64,000 nt of DNA from Daldinia sp. FL1419. Lineage: Eukaryota; Ascomycota; Sordariomycetes; Xylariales; Hypoxylaceae. The translations under genes and the position numbers were made by a program. The DNA lies in contig MU623356.1 of assembly GCA_025201765.1 (NCBI GenBank), forward strand, positions 297,829-361,828, in the 5' to 3' direction. Positions 30,248-42,000 of this stretch are shown piece by piece (positions within the stretch are counted from its first letter, which is position 1; each line of letters begins with the position of its first letter). A model generated the notes under the pieces. That model was not told the DNA's origin. It did not search any database and saw only the letters and a program-made list of their open reading frames with translations.

Positions 30248-31205
30248 GTTGACGCATTATGACGGTGGAGTTGTCAGCGTATCAGCGTCAGTGGCCGGGT
30301 GTCTGTGCTAATACAAAATAAATGGTTCGGTACGCTTCGGGCACCAATGCGTTTACTGTCGGTATCGCGATAGCGTCTTTAGTAGCGTGTATGTACGGAT
30401 CCGTACGATAGTTTCGACGATGATCTCAATCACTTCGGGTACTTGGAGACGGGCTTGTCCCTAGCGTTGGAAAAGAGCCAAGGGAGGGTCGAATTATGAT
30501 GACGGAAAGTGTAATAAATACCACTGTATTAGACGTTGTGAGCTGTATGATTCGTATGATACGTATGGCTCGAATGGCTTTATGGAGAGCCCCACGCCAA
30601 GGTCGCGATATACACTAAATAATCCGACGGACTCCAAGAACTGGAGACTTTCTAAAGTGGCGCTTAAGAACACAGGTTTGCACTGTAATGGCAAGTAGGT
30701 AATTGTCTCAAAGATACCATAGAGTGGCACATGTACGAAATTAAACCGTCGTCATACCGCCAGGGGAATTGAATCATTATTTGTGTATATGTATGTCGAT
30801 ATCTAGGTAGTTAATGTATCTGTAAAAGTGGTATGGTTTATGTGTGTAATGTCAAGTTTAAGTGGCGGAAGTTCGAAGCATGAGAGATACTATGTACCTT
30901 TTTTTTTTGGTCTTGCACCACAAAAAGTTCGTACGATCGATACATGATACGTGATACCTACATGTACATGCATGTACAATGTGCTATTGTACGTCAAGTA
31001 AGTAGGTACATGCATAGGTATGATGGAAGCCAAAGCTTGACGCTTTCAATGTTCTATGTATTGGGGCTCATTGGCTCCACCTCTGTACCTACACTAAATC
31101 AAGACTTGGTTAGTGGGATTGTCCTAGCTGGTCAAACACCAATACGCAGGTACACGTCCAAATTCGCACTTAATGTGCGCTACCATGTACGCACCCGTTT
31201 TTAAT
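30248..31205. other. Intergenic region left of the second MITE
   Basis: About 950 bases with no supported gene; several TACATG/CATGTA palindromic stretches lie near 30955-31010. Confidence 0.5.
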
Positions 31206-31729
31206 CAGTAATTTTAACAACACAGGTAAAAACTCATAAAAACACAGGTCCTCGCCACTTTCCACGTGAGATGGTGGCCCGACCACAACACACCTAATTT
31301 GTAAGGGATTTAGTCCAACCCCCAACTAAAAAAAGAAAAAACAGAAAATTGCCCGGTCGCATTTTTTAATATCGGAACGCTTGTCAACACCAGCGCCACC
31401 ACCTCCACCAGCGCTACAATCGTACACGATACCCTCAACACCAGCGCTCACGGCGGCGAGGCCTAATTATAATAATTGAATAGATGCATGGCTAAAATAA
31501 GTGGTTAGGAGGTTATTTGAATTTTTGTAAAATAATTGAATTTATTGAATTTATCGTATTATTTATTAAATATATTAAATATGCAACCGGATCAAATTCT
31601 GTGTGTGCTAAGGTATGAGATTAAGCCCCATACAAATTAGGTGGGAGACCGTCTTAGCCACTATCTTATGTGGAAAGTGGCGAGGACCTGTGTTTTTATG
31701 AGTTTTTACCTGTGTTGTTAAAATTACTG
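31206..31729. mobile_element. MITE with perfect 60-bp TIRs and a 9-bp target duplication (MULE- or hAT-like)
   Basis: A 524-bp element. The first 60 bases (31206-31265) are the exact reverse complement of the last 60 (31670-31729), beginning CAGTAATTTT. Weaker inverted similarity continues inward to about 110 bases, and some of its differences are G/A or C/T changes. Direct repeats GTTTTTAAT flank it at 31197-31205 and 31730-31738. Nine-base duplications with long TIRs point to Mutator-like elements; the CAG terminus would also suit hAT elements, which make 8-bp duplications. ACACAGGT occurs twice within each TIR. The interior has a GC-rich core (CACCAGCGC repeats near 31388-31450) and an AT-rich flank, with no transposase. 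The perfect ends suggest recent movement. Confidence 0.85.
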
Positions 31730-32426
31730 GTTTTTAATTTTCTCAGGTAAATAGCCTCAAAGCCTTGGACGCTGACCAAACGAGCATACCCGAGAGGCCG
31801 TAAAGGGCCGGAGCTAAATACGGGTTGGCAGAAACCCCTATTTTCTAACTCGCCAACGGTCAACGTCTTGCTCCAAACACCAAGCCTTTCAATAACTACC
31901 TACCTAGGTACAATAACTACATGTACCTACTTAACTCGGGTAACTACCTACAACATAGGTACCTATAAACTATGCAGATACCTACCTAGGTATACAGCTA
32001 CAACAACAAAAAAAAAGCACATCTACGTACACATCAATAAACAAGCTATTACGATAAGTGATATTCCAACTCTAACAACTAAAAAAAGTCCTAATTTTCC
32101 ATTCCGCAATCAAGAGGGTCTCTCCATATTCTCCTCACCCTCCGTCTACATTAGAATATGCTTGCTATGGTGTATGCCGTACAACAAAGCATAAGCGTAG
32201 GACAAGCAGGTATATGATATCCTAGCTCTTAGAGACTAAGCCCAGTATAAACAAGGGAGGAGAGGCTGATAATAGGCTGCCGTTATGAATGTAGACGTGA
32301 ATATAGGGCCGCCATGTGTAAAAACCCTTGCCTTCCTATGTGGTATCGAGGAAGAAAAATTATGGTTGAAAAGAAAAAAACGTAACTCGAACGCCTTGTC
32401 GCTCGCCGGGGTAGAAGAAGTCATGA
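31730..32426. other. Spacer between the second MITE and the Whi2-like gene
   Basis: About 700 bases, with two ACCTAGGT palindromes (31902 and 31984) amid many TACCTA units. No gene supported. Confidence 0.5.
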
Positions 32427-34316
32427 TCAGCGCAAACCAATTACACTCATCTCGAGTGTCCACACTCTCCGAATCCACACTTTGAGAGTGCCCTCTACAC
32501 CCTCCACGTCTTGCAGATCTACTCCTTCCCACCAGCAACGCCGTGCCGGCTTTCTCCAGAATAGCAACAGTTTTTGCGCCATGCCGACAGCATTACTTCC
32601 CATGTCGCTACCACGGATGTCGCTACGCAGTCGAGCAAGGGCCAAACTACACACGACAGCTTTATTAGGCTCCCCAGCACGGTGACCCCACCTATCATCG
32701 TGGTTGAAACCTCTGCATTGATTGTTAGAATAAACAATTCGTAGATTTAATCGGGAACAGACGTCAGAAAATGGCACTTACCCAGCGGTCAGCATTTCGA
32801 TAAGGTGCGCTTCGGTAGTACCGGGCTCGTCGCTTCTTTTAAGACCCGAAAAGATCCCGTCTTGCTTAAGCAGGGCTCTCGCCGCAGCACGCTTAACCTC
32901 GATCATTTCAGCTTGGTTAATATCCGGTCGAGGGGGGATAGCGTAAAAGTCTAGGTCTTCTCGCAAGACAATGATACCAGCTCGCTTGCTTCCGTCGTCA
33001 CCTCGGCCACCCAGCGAGTCGATGGGAACAGCGCCACCTTCTGGGGAAGCAGTAGGGGAAACCTCATTAGGGATAGACTGGGCTACGTTCCGGAAGAAAT
33101 CCAGCATGTATTGTAGAGATGCAGGGTCATACTGGGAAATAAGGTCAGTGATATGTATGTTTATATTGGACACAAAGTTGCGAAGTGTAGATGCAGGAAT
33201 ATATGTGTTAGGCGGCGCAGCGGGCGCCTCGCATGTGATATTTGAGGTATTCTGGACGAAATGTGCAGGGGAGTTATCATTGAGTGTACTGACATCGACT
33301 TGAACGGCATCACCCTCGGAGAAACCACCCATATGGCCTTCGGGAAAGAGACCATTGGGAAATAAGGAGAGAAGGACAAATTCAGGGAGAGTCAGTAATT
33401 CGTCTCTAGAAAGTGTAAAGCGCGTGCCACTACATAGAAGACCCAATTAGCATTCAGTTAAGAGATAACATTTGGTAAGGATAGCCTACCGCAGGTCCAT
33501 GGTAATCGTTTCGTCGGCCCCGACATCTATAATCTAGTTTTAATTTTCCCGTTCAATCCAGCGGCATTGCTTGCATTTCTTACCTCCGATAGCATTGACA
33601 GGAGGACCTCCTTGCTGGACTTGAGTAATAATACTCGACGCACCACCGGCGGCCGCCATTAGATATGTAAATGAGAGTAACGGGCTATATCCTTCAGAGT
33701 ATGCGGGAGGCGGTTCGTTAGGATCGTCGACTTTCTGGCTCGACTCGCCTTTGACGTCCTGTGGAAGCGCTTGTTTGGTTTCCGCAACGGTGTCGTCGAA
33801 CGAGGTAGGCCTCTCGAGGGGGCTATCAAACGCCGATTCGGATGGTGCGTAGGCTGGAGCGGCAGTCGCAGATGATGCACCGGCTTCTGAGGTAGGTCCG
33901 CAACTAGTATGCGCAAGCCTAAAGTGGTCGTCGACTGTGTATAGACTAGAGAAGGGCGGCGGTGCGGGACGAGAGGCGGCTAGCGAAAAGGATGTAGAAG
34001 CAGAAGCTTCGGAGGTCGAGTAAGGGTATTGTGGAGGAGGTGAACGTCCCCGACTGAGATTGTCTACTTCGTCGTTCTCGAATCTCAGGTTCCCTTCTTC
34101 TTCGTCGATGTTGGTCGGTGGGAGCCCGGCGGACACGGACTGTCCGTGACTATCCTCCTGCGATTCAGACAATTTGGCGGTGTAATTCGCGAAATGGGAA
34201 GCTCCTTTTTTTTTTGTTGGCTGAGCGGCTGTTGGCGCTGAGACTATCACAGTCGAGTGCCCGTCGTCGCTTTAGATTACACACGTCGGCAAATGGTCTG
34301 ATGTACCTTGTCGCAT
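32427..34316 (-). CDS. Whi2-like BTB/POZ protein
   Basis: 546 residues from five exons (minus): 34316-34307, 34243-33584, 33526-33490, 33429-32782, 32712-32427; introns of 63, 57, 60 and 69 bases. The first exon is only ten bases (Met-Arg-Gln plus one base). It is required because the long frame of exon 2 has no ATG near its 5' end. Residues 1-215 are Ser/Pro-rich and disordered, with a PPPAYSEGYSPLL motif. The BTB-like domain begins MDLRGTRFTLSRDELLTLPEF near residue 232. The C-terminal block (NHDDRWGHRAGEPNKAV, AQKLLLFWRKPARRCWW, VWTLEMSVIGLR) matches the conserved tail of the fungal Whi2 family. Yeast Whi2 links amino-acid stress to TORC1 and growth arrest; the same role here is inferred. 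Confidence 0.9.
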
Positions 34317-35782
34317 AAGGAATCGGTTATGGGGTTTAGATATTAATCATCACTTTGATTTAATTTCAAGTGGCTGTAATTGTACAAGATCAAAAGTGTC
34401 GAACAAGTTCAAAAATAGTAAGTTGCAATTATGAAGTTGATGACTCTGGGAATCTCATCCCAGGTTGGACTTCCTTAATTTTATTGGTACTGACAAGGCC
34501 CCCTGAAGCTGGAGAGTGAAGATGTACCTTTTGGCCTTTGTTTTGCTTAGAAGGTACTCGTCAGCCTTGGTACAACCAACAACCTGGGGTGCCGCCTTCC
34601 ATGTTGGTCACAGCATTATGACTGGTTGACTAACCGCCAATTGTCCGAATTAATCCAATCAATCCCATTTAGTCCATGCTCTAACGATATCCAATCCAAT
34701 CGATCAGATCCAATGCCTACCATTTTTACTATTGTTGTACATCCAAACAAAACCTATCCGAACATGTTCTCGATGTGCCACTCTGCCACTCTGCCACTCT
34801 GCCACTCTGCCACTCTGCCACTCTGCTACCTACTGCCACGCTACGGAACAGCTTTAATTCTTTTCCATCGAATAATTTGATCTGGTTCTAGGGAGATCTA
34901 TCTAGATTATCCATGGTTGCTCACGATACGTTTAACGGGCTTCACCGCTAAAATGATGAACGACCAAAACGAGATGCGTAATTGAGTCCAGAACCATCAA
35001 CGATACTAAATTAAAGAAGCAGCTACATAGGTACCTAGGTAGGCAGCTATATTGTTCAGCTCTTTCCCCGAACAATTCTACTTTCAAAATCGTTTGATGT
35101 TTCAACATTAAACGCTAAAATGTTGAAACAGTTGTTTATGGAAACATCCGTTAAGTACCTCCTACTAAAATATAATTGTGCTCGCAGGTAAGTACGCTAA
35201 GCACCGTACACCGGTACCTTATACAAGTAGGTATTTGTAGCATGTACACGGAATTGCCGTAGAAGGCCTTACGGCCCTAACGGCCCTTACATATAGGTAC
35301 GTACGTGTCTCGGGCACGTTGATGGACAGAAGACGTGGCCGCCCAGTTGTGAGGAGTCTGGAATGAACACAAGATTCCGGTAAAGAAATCTACGGTAGAT
35401 CGTTACAGTAAACCATCTTCGCAACTAGGGGTAACCAACTAGTATTCGACGCGAATAGGAGACACAATATCGTAAAGTACGACATGAAAGCGTCTAAGAT
35501 GAATAGGTATTTGCCTAGGTATATATCCGATTAAGCCTCATATATACTATATCCGTGAAAAAAAAAAAAAAAAAAACTCGTATTACCATCTCTACAGCTG
35601 CTGTAAGATATCACATTTATTTCCTAGGTTTTAAGGCCGCCGCAGGAGGCAAGTAGACCTGCTTTTTAGTGACCAACAGTCCTGCCAAATCAATGCCTCT
35701 TCTACATCTAAACGCCGGGCTTTATGACAATCATCCTCGACTCGTCCCCGTGATCGATCCCTTCATCCCTTGGGCCTGTGTC
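34317..35782. other. Intergenic region upstream of the Whi2-like gene
   Basis: About 1.47 kb. Contains an 8-bp minisatellite (34777-34824), an ACCTAGGT palindrome (35033), a 12-bp-stem hairpin (35098-35130) and a long A run near 35559-35576. No gene supported. Confidence 0.55.
34777..34824. repeat. 8-bp minisatellite GCCACTCT, six exact copies
   Basis: Six contiguous perfect copies of an 8-base unit in the presumed upstream region of the Whi2-like gene. Confidence 0.95.
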
Positions 35783-36939
35783 TTATTCTTCCATCGTCTT
35801 AACACATTCCCACTCACCTCGTAAATTCTCCTTCCATAATGAGACCTTATTGTCGCCGCCACTAACGGCTAAGACGTTTCCGCTAAGGCTCCAGCTCACA
35901 CGCCAAACCTCTGCGTCAAAGTTCAAGACCTTGGACGACCATTGGCCCTGGCTGGCATTGTCGCTCGTCCAGATTCGTACTGTCTTGTCCTGTGATGCCG
36001 ACGCAATATAGCTCTTTTGTAGTACCGTAGGGCTCCATGCCACATCTCGTACCCAGTCCGTATGGCCTGCCAGAGGTTCTCGTTCCTGCTTGTATCCTTG
36101 CGTCGCGGGGTCGTAGGCCCACAGCTTGAGCACGTTGTCGCAACCTCCTGTGACAAAGCGGCGTTGACCGAGTGCACCTGGTCCTGGAGGTGCGGAAGAA
36201 ACGATGCTACCAGGTGTTGTAGAAGGCGCCCAAGAAACCGAGTTGACACCGAGACCGTGCGCCGGGAACGAAACGTGAGAGAAGTTGTTGTCCTTGAATT
36301 CGAGCACGGACACGTTTCCATCGGAGGACGCGCATGCGAGAAGGCAGCCTGATTCGTGCGGCGACCATGCGACCATGTTCACCGAAGCCTTGTGAAGGGA
36401 AAAGTCGAATATCCTTTGCCATTGGTTCGATTGTTCGCGCCAGATGAAGACCTTGCCGTCGTACCCCGCCGAGGCGAGGATATTACCGTACTTAGGGTGC
36501 GCCCAAGAAACACACCATACTGCACCTTCGTGACTGCATTCATTGTTAGAAGTACTATTGTCTTAACAAGAAAGGACCCATACCCTTTTAACGTCTCTGT
36601 CAGCCGTTGAGTTTCGCCCTCGATCTCGAATATCTTGATGGTCTTGTCCGAGGAACATGTTGCAAGTCGGCGGCCGTAATAGTCGAGAACGGCATCATGC
36701 TATAAAAAATAAAATAAAAAGTCGTTAGCGAGGGCTACAGTATGATCGTAGGAGGCGGTAGAGGCCGAGCTATCGTATCGAAGTCGATCAGGATATAATG
36801 AGGATGTTTCTTGGTGTTGTACGTACAATCATGTCATCGTGGCCAGAATTGGATATTACTTGCGCCTGTGATAGAGCGAACGGTCAGCAAGCTACCTTAT
36901 AGACTTAGTAGGTATAGGTTCGACTAGCCGACATACCAT
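35783..36939 (-). CDS. SEC13: Sec13, COPII and nuclear pore WD40 protein
   Basis: 302-residue beta-propeller protein that pairs with Sec31 in the COPII coat and with Nup145C in the nuclear pore Y complex. Exons (minus): 36939-36937, 36865-36827, 36699-36584, 36533-35783; introns of 71, 127 and 50 bases. The first coding exon is just the ATG, followed at once by donor GTATGT. The join gives [23 protein letters not shown], which matches the conserved Sec13 start. Repeats are visible as [81 protein letters not shown] and [18 protein letters not shown]. The gene is divergent from PEX20, with about 1.06 kb between the starts. Confidence 0.97.
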
Positions 36940-38003
36940 TTTGGGAACGGGGTATAGGAATATAAGGAGGTAAAAGGCAGCTTGTAGAGAGTATAAAAGC
37001 TTAGGACTCGATCGAGAAATTCGTATGATTTATGATTCAAGGTATTGATAAAGTCACTTTAGCTTTGATGTTCAATTCATCTGTACCCTTCAACTTGGCA
37101 GCTGAGGTAAACAAGTTCTAAAAGCTCCACCTAAAGTTCACCAAGTGTACAATCTGTACACCAAGATCAATGGATATGTTCAGTCCAGATTTCATTAAGC
37201 CGAGATCCACTCGAGGAAGCTTTTTCGGATTTACGTTTTTCAGATAGCGTGGGGACAAGGGAGGTCCATCCAATGCAGCTTCCACAGATCACGACTGTGG
37301 TTAGGTATGTACACTGTACATGGCGGGGATCCATGCCCGTGGTGTGGGGATATGTACCTAAGTACCTACAACATGAGATGGGTAGGTACGTACCTGCATT
37401 AGTAAGATGATAGGTACTACCTAACTTGAGCCGATAGGTACTAAGGTAAGAGGACGGGAATTGACATCATGGTTGGCCGGTCGGTATTTTGACCGTGTCT
37501 GCCGAGGCTAAAGCTTACAATCGCCCGCAAAGGGAACTCCGAGCAGTACACTTTCCTTGTGAACGCTGATTTGGATCACTTCAAACTCAACATTTACAAC
37601 TTTTAAGAAACATCAGCAGTGTTATGTCTCCTACTACGTCACTTCCCTCAACATGCATTCTTAAGTACGCTCTTAAATTAGCTGTACACATATTGCGCCT
37701 CCCTTCTTTGTGTGCTTCTCTAACCACCACCTGACTCAGTAACTTCCATAGGTCAGGATATTAAAGTTCTGTCCAACTCAGAACATTTATTATTTTCGCC
37801 AATTTCTTTGTCCACTGGGAGGCATTCTTCAGTTACAGTTCTCCAACTTCCGGGCCTCACGCATATATAGACAAAGCCCTTTCTCAATCTATCTCGAGCC
37901 CTCACCCAAGGAGTCCACAGGTAGACGAGTTGGGAAGAACACCAAACATATTCCTATCAAATAAACACCATATCGCCTCGCCGCTTCGTACTATCCTATC
38001 GCA
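36940..38003. promoter_or_regulatory. Divergent promoter region SEC13/PEX20
   Basis: About 1.06 kb between divergent start codons. Holds GTAC/TACC repeats near 37310-37440 and a TGACTCA heptamer at about 37732. No coding signal. Confidence 0.5.
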
Positions 38004-39084
38004 ATGGCGGACAATCTCTGTGGTCCCTCAACCGCTCCCAAATCCCTTTCCCAACACTTCGAGCGGGACCGTTCCTTACAGCAAGACCGATTCGCTTCCT
38101 CCGCCGGTCCCTCTAGCGGCGTTCGCGATGCAACGCAGGTTAGTGTTCATCTCAACTACATCAATTCACTGTATTCTTCTAACGCTACCGCAGAGCTTCC
38201 GTAGCCTTAATTTGGGCGACAACAGATTCACATCGGATTTCTCGGGATTCCAAAACTCCACCTTCCTCGATAACTCTCAATTGATGAACGGCCCGCACCT
38301 TGTCACCAGCCCCCCTAGAGTTCCCGCCGCTGGCAATAGCCTCACACTTAACCCCGCAGAGTATGCTAGGTTTGCTACCTTTCCACGCCCTACGGACGAT
38401 CATATGTTCGGCTCTGGCCTTCAAAATCCTATGAGCTGGAACCCAACGAACTGGGCCCAGCAATTCAACCAGACGACAGCCCGCGCCGACCCAAATACCG
38501 TGGCCTATAAGCCCATGCCCTCTTCTTTCACCGACTTCGGGAGCATAAGCAGATTCCACGGAAACTTGTACCAGCCCTCGCTACCCATGTCTCTTGATGG
38601 GCATCAGTCCTTCCGTGATTCGGGGAACGATAATATAGATTTCGACGCCGAGCTACGCGCCTGGGCAGCCGCTAATGATCCAGAGACGCAGGCCCAGGCG
38701 GACGCGTGGCTCAGTACTAACCACACTGCCTCAGACGACTCTCAACGCCATACGCAGGCTACCGCGCAGTCAGCTGATGCGCACCAACTTACCCAACGGA
38801 ACCTAGCAGCCGTCGACCAGGAGACGGTCGCGCCAGTCGAAGAACCTACGCTTTCTACGTCTATCGAATCCGAAACTATTAAGGAGGAGCCAGTGCAGTC
38901 TCGAGGCAACGAGGACTCGGAACTCGCCGCGGCCGCACAACAGATTTTGGATTCCGTCTCGGGGAATACTTCTGATAAGTTCAAGAACTCCAGCTTTATC
39001 CAGATGATGCAGAAGATCGCAGCGCAGGAGCTAGTTGTCCGAGACAATAACTTGGTCGAGTCGCCTCAGACGATTGCTGATTGA
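38004..39084 (+). CDS. PEX20: Pex20, peroxisomal PTS2 co-receptor
   Basis: 341 residues from exons 38004-38138 and 38194-39084, with a 55-base intron (donor GTTAGT, branch CTAAC, acceptor CGCAG). Pex20 helps Pex7 carry PTS2 cargo into peroxisomes of filamentous fungi and is recycled by ubiquitination. The N-terminus MADNLCGPS carries the conserved Cys6, the expected mono-ubiquitination site; this decides the ATG at 38004 over the open frame starting earlier at 37930 in another phase. WxxxF-type Pex14-binding motifs include WAQQF at about residue 132. A Pex7-binding-like conserved tail follows (SSFIQMMQKIAAQELVV). The rest is Gln/Asn/Ser-rich and disordered, as in the family. Confidence 0.92.
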
Positions 39085-42000
39085 TTAGATTGATATTGGT
39101 GGATAATACTGACGCCGAGGCTCCGTCGCCGAAAGAGAAGGTGACGATTGAAGCCTGTTGCTGCTGAGGACTTATAGTCCTATGAGAAGCACATAGAGCT
39201 AACACGGCTTAGAGAGCGCGAGGCGCTTCCGTGAGGCGCTTTACAGACACGCGTCGATACTTGCGAGGATTTACCAGTACGCAGAGGACGTATAGGAGGT
39301 GTAATTATATGCATCATGATACCCTACAACATCATGCTTTATTACTAGATGAGCATATATTTTCGTGGTGATTTATAATAAGTAACTTCTATTTAGCTTC
39401 TTACCGCTTGGAAGCCGTATTCGTCACGTTTCGTAGCTGACGCCATATGGAACTCATTCATAACTCCTTAATTCCTGAACTCTAGGTTATGTTCTTATAA
39501 ACTTATAAGGAGCTCGTCGGTAACGTATCTTAATAGTACACTTGTACTACCCATACTCACAACCCGTGCGTAGTGCTCGGATTAAGGAGGGGACGCAAAA
39601 AGAAAGGAGGCGCTGACGCCAGGTCAAGAGATCTTGATACTGCAAGTAGGGGTAATACAAGCCCCCTATAACCCCAAGAGGAGATGACCAAACAAATCGA
39701 AGCAGAAGAAGCCATACCAATAAACGGGGTGGCTATGCTATGCTCGAAAACAGAGTCCAATAAACGACGACATGCTGGCCCGGATCGTAGCCTTATATAG
39801 TATCGTGTCCGCATTGACCGCCCCGGGTCCGACCGTGCCGCGACGGTTCGCACGCGCCTACGAGACAATGCAACCAATACGGGGCCCGCGGATCTCACCG
39901 GCGGTAAGGCATCCATCCAAATTCAAACTCAACATTCACCACGCGGCTGCGAGTTGGCTGGCTTTCGTTCCCCATGTCCCCGGCCAGCTTCCATAAGTTT
40001 AATTCCTGCAGGGTGCTTACGTGAACGCGGGAAGAGAAAATGAATGCCTAGGAGATTAGACATGATATCATGGCCGGAGATACAGGATTCAGATGCACGT
40101 ATGGATGTAAGTGGGTGTAGCATACATCTAGGCATACATCCGCACATGTACAAGATCTATTATAGGTTCATGAATGGTTAATGTATGGCACCTAAAGGGT
40201 TATGAAGCACGGGCAGCTGACGAGAGCCGCTACGTAATACGGACGGTGCGTGGAGCGGCCCATAGGGTGCAAGGTAGTCGGCATCGAACATTTCCACGAA
40301 TCTACTATGTAGAGCACTAGGTAGCAGAATGGAATGCTTTCGTAAACCTATATCGTCAGGGCCATAAGCTCGGAGGAATTCGTCGAAGACTAGCGCGGCT
40401 CTGCGCGCCTTGTCGTATCAGATTGAAGCTCTGCCTAAAATGCAGAGAGGCAACGTGGCTTCGTTAAAGAAACCCCATCTTGGTTTGGCGTTACGATGAG
40501 TGAACCAAGAATTAGGAACGAAAGGGAAAACCTGTGTACGCAAGACTGGGGGTCATATGTACATAGGGCTGATAGGGCGAGCAAATGTCGGCCTTGGGAA
40601 AGAAGCGGATACGGTCCTTTTTCTCCTGTGATGTCGTGAAATGTCTCAAATCTGTGGATTACCAATAGCCATCTCATTTGATATTTGGGATGCATACCAT
40701 ATGTGATCGAGACGGGTCCTCAAGAACCCGGAAAGCAACGGCGTAAAAGACTGCGCCCTGCGTCTTGTAAAAAAAATATGGAAACGCACAAACACACATT
40801 TCTCAGCATACTATCCACCCGTCCACCCTGTCCACATACCCGCCAACCCACCGATATGCAACCCTACTGTGGATAACCCATGCAAGACAGGGTCCCTAGA
40901 GTAGGCAATCTTGGTGAGATTTCCGTAAGACACGAATCCTCTCCGTTTTTTCGTTCCTATGCCGTTTCGAATAGGGAACTCGCTCAATCACTCTAGATTC
41001 GTAGGCCGGCTCACCGTGCCGTGAAATATGATGCATATCCTTTTTGGCATTAGATGCCGACAGTAGTCGAGGGCAAGGCAGGACATAGCGAGAATGCAAG
41101 ATGCGTATGGTATCATCGATGCCGAATACTTGAATTCTACCATAGGTACCTAAGGTTAGGTAGTTATTATATTATATACGATACAGAATATGGTATAGTC
41201 GACACTTCGAGACTACATATAGTAGTATGGTAATGCACGGAGGGTCGAGCGTAAAATCGAGGAGAGTATTGTATGGCAGTATGCGTGCGTCGTATGTAGG
41301 CATGAGTCATAATTCGAATTGTACGGGCTAAGAAATATTGAAACTGCAATTCTGCTTTGGAATTGGTTGATCCGATTGCTCGAAATGCGCCTGTCGCTGA
41401 TCCGTTAACCCATGTCGCTGATCTTAAGGATATTCAAGTGGCCTATCCGAATTAAGTTTTGATTCCGCCATAGAAGCCCGCGACACACACACACATACAC
41501 AGCGCGGGGAGTGTCTTTTTTTTTTCTCCTTTTTGCAACGTTCCCCGTCCCATGGATATTGTGGGGTTGCAAAGATGCAAGAATGCATTTTGTTTTGTTT
41601 TCGACGTAACTCGCATTCGCGCCCGCGTCTGCGGATGCGAAGTATCTAAGTCTACGCAATTGAGTTGACGACTTGCGCGCGTATGCGCAAAACGTAGCAA
41701 TAGATCTGCGACGACATGCAAATCCGCATCATCAAGCATCAATCCGTATGTTGGTTCATAATCTCTGCAACTGCTTCGTACGTATATCAATGGAACGCTA
41801 TTAGTGGATCCAGTGAGATGGAATATTAGAAATAGGTAAAAGAAAAAATAGGCGGGAGACGAGAATACCCGAATTGATCAGCACAAACCCCGTCAGGACC
41901 GTAAACGTCCAATCAAAATAGGTTCTTCCGAGACTCTAAAAGAATACGGATGTTATGTGCTGCGAATAGCACATGTACCGTAATGTGATAGATTAATCAC

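Noticed and set aside
41452..41790. 112-codon minus-strand frame as a gene
   Set aside because: Crosses a CA repeat and a poly-T run, with no recognisable domain.
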